A stretch of 64,000 bases of DNA from Primula veris. Lineage: Eukaryota; Streptophyta; Magnoliopsida; Ericales; Primulaceae. Positions 56,074-64,000 of the stretch are shown here, in pieces; position 1 is the stretch's first letter; each line of letters opens with the position of its first letter. The translations under genes and the position numbers were made by a program. The DNA is taken from assembly GCA_963682055.1 (NCBI GenBank), contig OY821744.1, forward strand, positions 25,024,967 through 25,088,966, in the 5' to 3' direction. A model generated the notes under the pieces. The model ran no database searches. It had not been told where the DNA came from and saw only the letters and a program-made list of their open reading frames with translations.

Positions 56074-56798
56074 ACAATCATCTACATCCATATTTATAAC
56101 GTTTCCATCTCAAACATGAAATCCTTAACACCAACTGAACTCCGATTTGGTCGTCACTTATACAATCATCTATATCCAGGTATTTTAAATTTTCTTTAAA
56201 ATAACATTATTCTAAAATTTCAGAAAAGTTCATAAATTGTTTCTTATAAGTTTACTGATAACCAAGTATTAAGAAGGCAGAGACCTTAAAATCTATTGCG
56301 ATTCGTAAAGGATCTTGTTCGTACGTTTTCTGGTTTTTTACGAGTACTTAAATTCTTCCATTTAATTTTTACTCCCTCTTCTAACCATTCATCTTCATCG
56401 GCATAATCCATACCATGGATCTTCCTAGTTGATAGATTTAAATCCACCACCAGATCCGATTCATTCTCAATAATGCCTGATTCAAATGGTAGGATAAGAT
56501 CGATCTAACTTTGAGTCAAAGGCGAGATCTCTCGGATCTCTATAACACATGTAATATCATGTTCTATTATCCCAAAATTCATATAATTACTTGTTTATAC
56601 CTCTTGATATAAGGACTTAAAAACTGGATCCACCTTAATCTCTAATACTAGAACAAGTTACCTAACAACTGTCATAATCCGCGCAATCGTAGGATTTGTA
56701 GTAATAATTGGTAGATCTAAATTTGGATTTGCTCCTCGTATTATATATATGTATGTTCTGATATTTCTTTCCTCTCTAGGTAATTTGACTACTTTCCA
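56074..56798. other. AT-rich DNA, no gene recognised
   Basis: No terminal repeats or coding signal seen. Confidence 0.5.
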
Positions 56799-57197
56799 TT
56801 AGGCAATTTTTCTCTTTTTTTCTTCTTTTTCGTTCATCTCAGTTTTCCAATTAGAGGAATAGATATCTACAGTTAATTCACCTTGTTTAAGATTGATAAG
56901 TTTCTCTATGTTAGGCATTTTACTGTTGATTTCTCCAAAATCACTATTGTTTACTCCTTCTTGGCCACTTTTCCCTTCCACATATGTTTTATGTAAATTG
57001 TCAGTAGAATAACCTGTGTTAGGGCAAAATGTTGAGGTAGGATCTTGCACTATAGGCCCAATTTCTTTCTCCGAATGAATTAGCTCAAGTGTACCTTGAT
57101 TTCTAATGTTGATATTAAGAGGAACTACTTGGGTGTATGTTTTCTCATAATTAGGTACTGGTCTATTGAGCCTGAGGTTTGATAAATGGTCCGGCAT
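56799..57197 (-). CDS. Hypothetical open frame of 132 residues
   Basis: The frame is hydrophilic, with a lysine/glutamate-rich end (NEKEEKKRKIA) and no membrane segment or known motif. Its composition is more protein-like than most chance frames in this AT-rich DNA. It could be the start of a gene or retroelement ORF whose remainder has been replaced by the minisatellite upstream. I do not recognise it, and there is no promoter or splice evidence. Confidence 0.3.
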   Translation of the reverse strand: MPDHLSNLRLNRPVPNYEKTYTQVVPLNINIRNQGTLELIHSEKEIGPIVQDPTSTFCPNTGYSTDNLHKTYVEGKSGQEGVNNSDFGEINSKMPNIEKLINLKQGELTVDIYSSNWKTEMNEKEEKKRKIA

Positions 57198-57474
57198 TTG
57201 GAGCCAATTTTTTATTGATATATTTTGAAACTACTAATTTAAAAGTTCGTACCGCTTTCAAAATATTTATTACAAATTAGTGCCACTTATCAATATATAG
57301 ATAAACCCAACACATTTGACCTAATAAAAGTTTGACCAAGACCAAAAAATTAAAATAAAATCCAGAAAAATTCTAAAATTCTAAAATATATAAAAATATT
57401 CTTAAAAAAATTAAAATTTTGGAAAAAATCCAAAAAAAAAAAAAAAATTTAAAAAAAAAAAAAAAAAATCAAAT

Positions 57475-58240
57475 TATTTTTGACAATCTAATGCAATTTT
57501 TGTGAGAATATAATACACATTTTTTGACAATCTAATACATTTTTTTGCAATCTAATACAATTTTTTTTGAAAATCTAATATAATTTATTTAACAATCTAA
57601 TAGACAATCGTATATAAAAAAATTGACAATCTAATACAATTTTTCGACAATCTAATACAAATTTTTTGAAAATATAATGCAAATTCTCGACAATCTAATA
57701 CAATTTTTTGACAATAAATAGAAAATATAATACAATTTTTGTGACAATTTAATACAATTTTTTAACAATCTAATAACTTGTTTTTGGTAATTTAATAATT
57801 TTTTTTTGACAATCTAATAATTTTTTTTGACAATCTAATACAAATTTTTAACAATCTAATATATATTTTTGACAATCTAATACAATTTTTTTGACAATCT
57901 AATATAAAAATTTGAACAATATAATTCAATTTTTTTGGCAATTTAATACAAAAAAATTGACAATCAAATACATTTTTTTTGACAATCTAATCAATATTTT
58001 TGACAATATAATACAAAATAATTGACAATTTAATACAATTGTTTTGACAATTTTTTTTTACAAACTAAGACATGTTTTTGACAATCTAATAAAAAAAAAT
58101 GACAATCTAATGCAATTTTTGACAATGTAATAGACAATCTAATTCAATTTTTATAACAATCTAATACAATTTTTTTGACAATCTAATACAATTTTTTTAA
58201 TAATATAATTTAAGTTTTTAGACAATCTAATAAACAATCT
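57475..58240. repeat. AT-rich minisatellite, unit about 22 bp
   Basis: Roughly thirty diverged copies of GACAATCTAATACAATTTTT follow each other for about 770 bp. Units vary in the length of the T run and in single bases. Flanks on both sides are A-rich (TCCAGAAAAATTC and similar), suggesting the array grew inside an A/T-rich tract. Confidence 0.93.
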
Positions 58241-58581
58241 AACAAGATTTTCAAAATTCAAAATTCAAAAAAAATCCAGAAAAATATTTTTTTTACAAAA
58301 ATCCAAAAAGAAAGTAAAAATATGGACTGGTCTCCAGCACCAAAAAAAAAAGTAAAAAAAAAAAAAGAAAAAACTCAAAAAAAAAATACGAAAAAAATTA
58401 TAAAAATCTGGAAAGAAAATTAAAAAAAAATACATAACATTTTTAAACCAGGGCCCCACAACACCTCTCCCAAGTGGAATACCAACCTATACTGTCGAGA
58501 TAATGAATGTTTGTTCAACCGGGTGTGATATCTCAGGGATCCAGATCCATCTCAGCTACATATATATACATATAGATCCAG

Positions 58582-58614
<33 letters not shown>

Positions 58615-58700
58615 TATTTACACAGATATATATACATATAGATAAATACATATATATTTACATTTATATAGATGGATATATAGATAGATACCTATTTATA
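58241..58700. repeat. Homopurine and TA-rich low-complexity DNA
   Basis: 58260-58440 consists mainly of A runs; 58558-58700 is a degenerate ATATACATATAGAT microsatellite. Open frames here are compositional artefacts. Confidence 0.8.
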
Positions 58701-59590
58701 TAGATCTCCGGTGATGGAAAAATACAGTAACGAAGGCAGAGTAGCAGCGTCGGTGGCGGAGTAGTAGCAACGACGGCGGAGTAGTGGCGTCGGTGGTGAT
58801 GATGGGTTTTATTGGGTGAAGCTAGAGAGAGAAAGTGTAGTGAGATTATGAGCCAAAACAGAATTTGGACTCCTTTTATTTAGTTTAGGTGGTATCAAAA
58901 CCAAATTAAAATGTTTGAAAAGAGGATTTTATGCTAATAAAAATTAGAAGTGATACTAAAACTTAATAATAATCTTTAAGTGTCACCGGTCTCCAATTTG
59001 TTCCAATAGGTATATGTCAAACTTATTGCATTCAAGACGGTATTGAAGATTTGACCATATGATCAATTTTATTAATTTTTCTTTTTTTATAATTTTATCA
59101 ATTTAATGTCTAATTTATAACGTTGATTAATTTTTTATATAATTCATTAGATGATAGTAGATGTCAATGCAACTAGGGCTAAATAAATATTCTCCTATTT
59201 ATTTCCATACTAGAAAATAAAAAATGAGTTATATCAAATTTAATGCTATTAACGTCGGTTTGGACACAAGTTAGATTGTCTCTTTTTCGAAGAGCTCTTT
59301 ATACCGACCAAAAATATGTGATCATGAAATCTTTAAGATCCATCATATTATATTTTTGAGCAGCCTGTTTACCAAATGCTATGATCTGGTAAGTATATCG
59401 AGTAGATATAGCAAACGAGTAGAAAAATATATTCTTGTTGGTTTATAATAAAACATAGTACTATATGGATTGTTTTTGACATTTCGGAAAGATTGGTTGC
59501 TAATTTCATACTTTGTTTATTTTATTTTCTAATTGTGTCAATGAGTCGGAATAAAACATAGTATTTTTTTGTCAATAATTACGTAAGATT
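58701..59590. other. AT-rich DNA, no gene recognised
   Basis: A short GC-richer stretch with repeated GGCGGAGTAGTAGC (58735-58800) could be a decayed coding or leader sequence. Nothing else is visible. Confidence 0.5.
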
Positions 59591-62500
59591 ATTCAAGTTT
59601 ATGGTTGTCACACACCTGAACCGGAATCGGTAAACACTGACCAAGTGATTATCGACCTTCAAAAGGTGGTGCAAATGATGGTGCAGAATGAACAAGCTGG
59701 GAGTTCAAGTAACAATGGATTGCTTAACTTCACCCGATTGGGGGCTCCGACTTTCGATGGGGTAGGTGAACCATCCATAGCTGAGGGATGGGTGGACGAA
59801 ATGGAGAAATACTTATCGGCAGCGGGAATAGTAGATGGGGAGCAACGGATGAATATGGCTCAATTTCACCTAAAGGGTGAAGCACGGAAGTGGTGGTTGG
59901 GGATTGTGGATACTTACGACTTAAGCAACTTCGAATGGAACGAATTCATCGAATTGTTTAATCGGCAGTTTCTTCCAGATTCTTATAATGATGAAATGAG
60001 GAGGCGTTTCGAGGAACTATATCAAGGAGCTATGACCGTTCAAGCATACCAACTAAAGTTTACCTCACTCTTGAGGTATGCCCCAGACTCGGTTCTAGGG
60101 GGTGCAGAAAAATGTAGAAGATTCATGAAGGGGCTGAACCCGACCATCTCATTGCAATTGGCATCGGCCCGTCATGTCAACTATAATGAGTTGGTAAAAT
60201 CAGCTCAAGCTGTGGAGGGAGCTCTACTCCATAGCAAGAGAATCTTGGAGAAGTCGAAAACCGGAAATGCTCCGAGGGAAGAGAAGAAGCGAACTTGGGA
60301 TATGGCGAATAATTCCTGATTTCAACAACATGGAAGAAGAGAGAGGGGTTTTAATCCACTACCGACAAACACCATAATGAGGAGAGCGTGTTTCAAATGT
60401 GGAGATGTGAACCATCGACAATTCGAATGCCCTAGAATCCAATATAGGACATGCAACCGATTTGGACATACGGCAGGGGTTTGTACTGGGGGACAAGGAA
60501 GAATCGACACCAACCGGCCTTTTAACCAACCTAGGTTGCCACCACCACCACCAAAAGGACCGGAATTTGTACCAACACACCAATTACCTGGGAACCAAGG
60601 GGGAGGGTTTCGAGGTAACCACCAAGGAGGGGGAAACCGTGTGAGTTACAGATGAGGCCATCAAGGCATGGGGAACCGAGGAAATCATGGGGGAAATCGA
60701 GGACCGCAAGGAAACCCACCAGCTCAAGCTCGTCTATATGCCTTGCCACAGTTGCCAAACCAAGAAGACCAGGTAAATGTACAAGGTATGGTTCTTGTGT
60801 GCTCATCTTGGGCACATGTTCTTTTCGATATGGGAGCTTCACGTTCTTTAATATCTAGATATCTAGTTGAGTCTTTGTCAATAGAAATTGGGGTTCTAGA
60901 GAACCCGATTGTTGTAGAGACTCCTGTTGGGGGTCGAGTTGTGTTGGACCGAGTGTGTCGGTCTTGTGAGATAATGGTCGCAGACCACGCATTTATGTTT
61001 GATTTAGTTGTTATAGAGATGTCAGGATTCGACGTAATACTTGTAATGGACTGGTTGGTTCATTTCAACTCTTTCATCGATTGTGTTCGACGAAAAGTTT
61101 TCCTTACAACTTCATCCGGAAATGAGGTGTTCTTTCATGGGGAAAGGGACGCTACCCTTTCTTCTATTCCTTATTATTCCAAGCGGATTGTGGGCAACCT
61201 GTCTTGTCTTTTGGCTAGTCTCTCGATAGTGGATAACGACGAGGAAGTGGAAATGTGGTCAAGCGTAGTGGACGATTTTAGAGATGTGTTTTCGATGGAT
61301 CTAACGGGGTTACCACCGAAGAGAGGGTTAGATTTTTCTATCGATTTGGTACCGGGAACGGCACCCATAGCCATTTCCCCGTACCGATTGGCACCGATTG
61401 AGTTAAAAGAGTTAAGTAAGCAATTAGAGGAACTGCTGGAGAAGGCGTTTATTAGGCGGAGTACGTCACCGTGGGCGGCACCGGCCTTATTCGTGCAAAA
61501 GAAGGATGGATCGATGAGGATGTGCATCGACTATCGAAAGCTAAATAGGGTGACTATTAAGAATAAGTACCCACTATCTCGAATTGACGATTTGTTTGAC
61601 CAACTGAATGGAGCAAAGTTCTTTTCAAAAATCGACTTGCGATCAGGCTATCACCAATTGAGGGTGAAGGATGAGGATATTTCGAAAACGGCCTTTAGGA
61701 CCCGGTATGGTCACTATGAGTTGTGGTCATGCCATTCGGGTTAACTAATGCGCCGGCGGCATTTATGGAGTTAATGAACTGAATCTTTAAGGTGTATCTT
61801 GACAAGTTCGTGGTGGTCTTTGTCGACGATATTTTGATTTACTTGAGTTCGAGAGAGGAACACGAGGAACATCTCCATTTAGCATTGCTCACATTGAGAG
61901 AGCACCAACTTTACGAAAAATTTAGCAAATGTGAGTTTTGGCTAAATGAGGTGAAATTTCTTGGACATATGATCTCAGAAGAAGGAGTAAATGTGGACGC
62001 GATGAAAATTGAGGCAGTTTCAAATTGGACACAACCGAAAAATGTGTTCGAGATTCGGAGTTTCTTGGGTTTAGCGGGATACTATCGACGGTTCGTAAAG
62101 GATTTCTCGAAGTTAGCAACTCCAATGACTCACCTTACCAAGAAAAGGGTGAAGTTCGTGTGGAGTGAGGCTTGCGAGAAAGCTTTCCTAGAGCTCAAGA
62201 AGCGGTTGAATAGTTCCTCCATACTAGTTATTCCCGAGCAGGGGAAGGGTTACCAATTGTATTGCGATGCTTCGAAGGAAGGTTTGGGTTGCGTCTTTAT
62301 TCAAGACGGAAAGGTTATCGCATATGCTTCGCGACAACTAAAGGTTCACGAAAGAACTATCCGACACATGACCTAGAGTTAGCGGCAACAGTTCATGCAT
62401 TGAAGAAATGGAGACATTATCTGTTCGGGGAAAAGTTTGAAGTGTTCTTGGATCACAAGAGCTTAGGGTATATTTTTACCCAACGGGATCTAAATATGCG

Positions 62501-64000
62501 ACAACGACGATGGATGGAATATTTGGAACAGTATGCTTTGAGTCAAAAGTCCCATGCGACTTTAGCGCATGTGGCGATCGAGGAATGGAGGATGATGAGA
62601 AAAATGAACGAGTTCAACTTGGAGTTGGGGCATGTTAATGTGGGGACCTTGTATACAATAGTGGTACAACCGGAACTTATGAGTAGGGTTCTAAAAGCAC
62701 AAGATGGGGACGAGAAAGTGGAGAACTATGAGAAACAGATGAGTTCGAGCGAAGGATTAGATGGTTGGACGAAAGGAACCGATGGAGGACTACGATTTAA
62801 GGGAAGAACCTACGTGACGGAAAACATGAGGAACGAGGTATTAAGGGAGTTTCACCACTCCCGATTAGCCGTTTATCCCGGCGGGATGAAAATGTATCAC
62901 GATGCAAAGAGACAATTTTGGTGGCCCGGAATGAAACGAGATGTAGCTTCATATGTTAGCAGGTGCCTAACTTGCCAGTAAGTGAAGGCGAAACATCAAA
63001 GGCCGGCTGGTATGCTCCATCCCTTACCGGTGGCGGAATGGAAGTGGGAAAGGATAGCAATGGATTTTGTGACCAACTTACCTAAATCGGTAAGTGGGAA
63101 TGACGCTGTGTGGGTTGTGGTCGACCGTTTGACCAAATCCGCACACTTCATTGCAATTAAGGTGACGAATTCGGTGGAAATCTTGGGACGATAGTATGTG
63201 AAGGAAATTGTTAGACTTCATGGGGTATCGATTTCGATGGTATCGGATCGAGACGCGAGGTTCGTGTCGAGGTTCTAGGGCGCATTGCAAAATAACTTAG
63301 GGATCAAGTTGACAATGAGTACGACGTTTCATCCCCAAACGGATGGACAATCGGAACGGACTATCCAAGTGCTAGAGGATATGTTGTGCGCCTGTATGAA
63401 TGACTTCAAGGGAGGCTGGGAGAGCCATCTACCCTTAGTTGAGTTTGTGTATAATAATAGCTTTCAAGCTAGTATTGGCATGGCACCTTTCGAGGCTTTA
63501 TACGGGCAACCATGTAGGTCTCCGGTGTGTTGGACTGAGGTGGGAGAAGCATAAATGCTAGGACTGTAATTGGTTCGAGAAACGACAGAAAAGATTAAGT
63601 TAATTAGACAAAGGCTTGAGACGGCTCGGAGTAGGCAAAAGAGTTATGCAGATAAGAGGAGGAGACCTTTGGAGTTCGAAAAGGGGGAACGAGTGTTTTT
63701 GCGAGTTTCACTAAGGAAAGGGATTATGAGGTTTGGCTCTAAAGGGAAGTTGAGCCCGAGATTTATCGGACCATTTGAGATCGTGGACCGAGTTGGAGAA
63801 GTTGCATACCGATTGGAATTTCCACCAAAGTTGGCGGGGGTTCACCCGGTGTTCCATGTGTCAATGTTGAAAAAGTATCATCACGACCCTTCACACGTGG
63901 TGGACTTTGAGGATATTGAGTTTAGTGCGGATGTGACCTACGAGGTGGGACCTACGAGGATTATCGATGTGCAAGAGAAGGAACTTCAAGGAAAAACGAT
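59591..64000 (+). pseudogene. gag-pol: Ty3/gypsy gag-pol, heavily decayed, runs off the window
   Basis: Order: gag (59609-60319), CCHC knuckle CFKCGDVNHRQFEC near 60392, protease, RT, RNase H, integrase and the C-terminal region (PRFIGPFEIVDRVGEVAYRL, then HPVFHVSMLKKY), typical of plant chromoviruses of the Tekay/Del type; a chromodomain would lie beyond the edge. No 5' LTR or gag ATG is found: open sequence begins abruptly near 59577. In-frame stops lie at 60317, 60653, 61780, 62979, 63192, 63277 and 63552, and one-base deletions near 61722 and 62353. Active-site changes include the protease (Asp-Met-Gly for Asp-Thr-Gly). About 20 residues between RNase H and integrase are missing (near 62530). 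It cannot be active. Confidence 0.93.

Noticed and set aside
57475..58240. CRISPR-like array
   Set aside because: Copies are contiguous and diverged, with no unique spacers, and the DNA is from a plant nucleus.
58265..58703. Phe-rich and Ile/Tyr-rich open frames
   Set aside because: They are translations of A runs and TA repeats.

Overview
The window is nuclear DNA from a flowering plant, almost certainly a eudicot. The evidence is plant-type retroelements with initiator tRNA-Met primer sites (TGGTATCAGA), SIRE/Maximus-like and other Copia polyproteins, a Ty3/gypsy polyprotein, L1-type LINEs, PIF/Harbinger, hAT and CACTA transposons, a nuclear insert of the chloroplast gene psbB, and relics of plant genes (MBD9, R2R3-MYB, aspartic protease). 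The DNA is AT-rich. I see no convincing intact host gene. It is a gene-poor, transposon-dense tract, and most of the readable history is in nested insertions and their target-site duplications (TSDs).

Layout. 1-502: 3' end and LTR of a Copia element cut by the window edge (family C). 503-4312: AT-rich DNA with an LTR-like block and a MITE candidate. 4313-16843: three-level nest. A 724-bp hAT-type element (TSD CTCGTAGT) is split by a full-length Copia element A (4995-16796, TSD CCGAA), whose 5' LTR is split by a decayed minus-strand SIRE/Maximus-like element (5882-9645, TSD AGGTG). Copia A has an intact gag-pol frame (10531-14775). 18880-23004: PIF/Harbinger element (TSD TTA) with damaged Myb-like and transposase genes and an internal foldback MITE. 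23230-29450: LINE tail, a duplicated promoter-like block with a small retroposon (16-bp TSD), and relics of an R2R3-MYB gene and an aspartic protease. 29570-37870: a LINE relic interrupted by a 7.4-kb segment flanked by an 18-bp direct repeat. That segment holds a CACTA element (30313-34982, TSD GAA) and a long inverted repeat of MBD9 gene sequence (arms 35504-36267 and 36593-37355). 39149-44020: full-length Copia C (TSD AATCC) with two in-frame stops. 44851-45278: CACTA MITE. 46138-50110: LINE A interrupted by a solo LTR (48012-49884, TSD GATAG). 50940-54295: LINE B interrupted by an hAT fragment and a Harbinger MITE. 54588-54790: psbB fragment. 55362-56070: MITE. 57475-58240: a 22-bp AT-rich minisatellite. 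59591-64000: decayed Ty3/gypsy element running off the right edge.

How the parts work together. There is no operon or pathway. Copia A is the only element with an uninterrupted polyprotein. Most other coding sequence carries stop codons and amino-acid changes of the C-to-T or G-to-A kind, as expected from long-term cytosine methylation. The most unusual locus is the MBD9 inverted repeat. If transcribed it would form a long hairpin RNA matching a chromatin-regulator gene. The most unusual element features are in Copia A: two tandem leader hairpins with the same loop and paired stem changes, no recognisable tRNA primer site, and a GGG-every-7-bp array in the LTR upstream of its TATA box.
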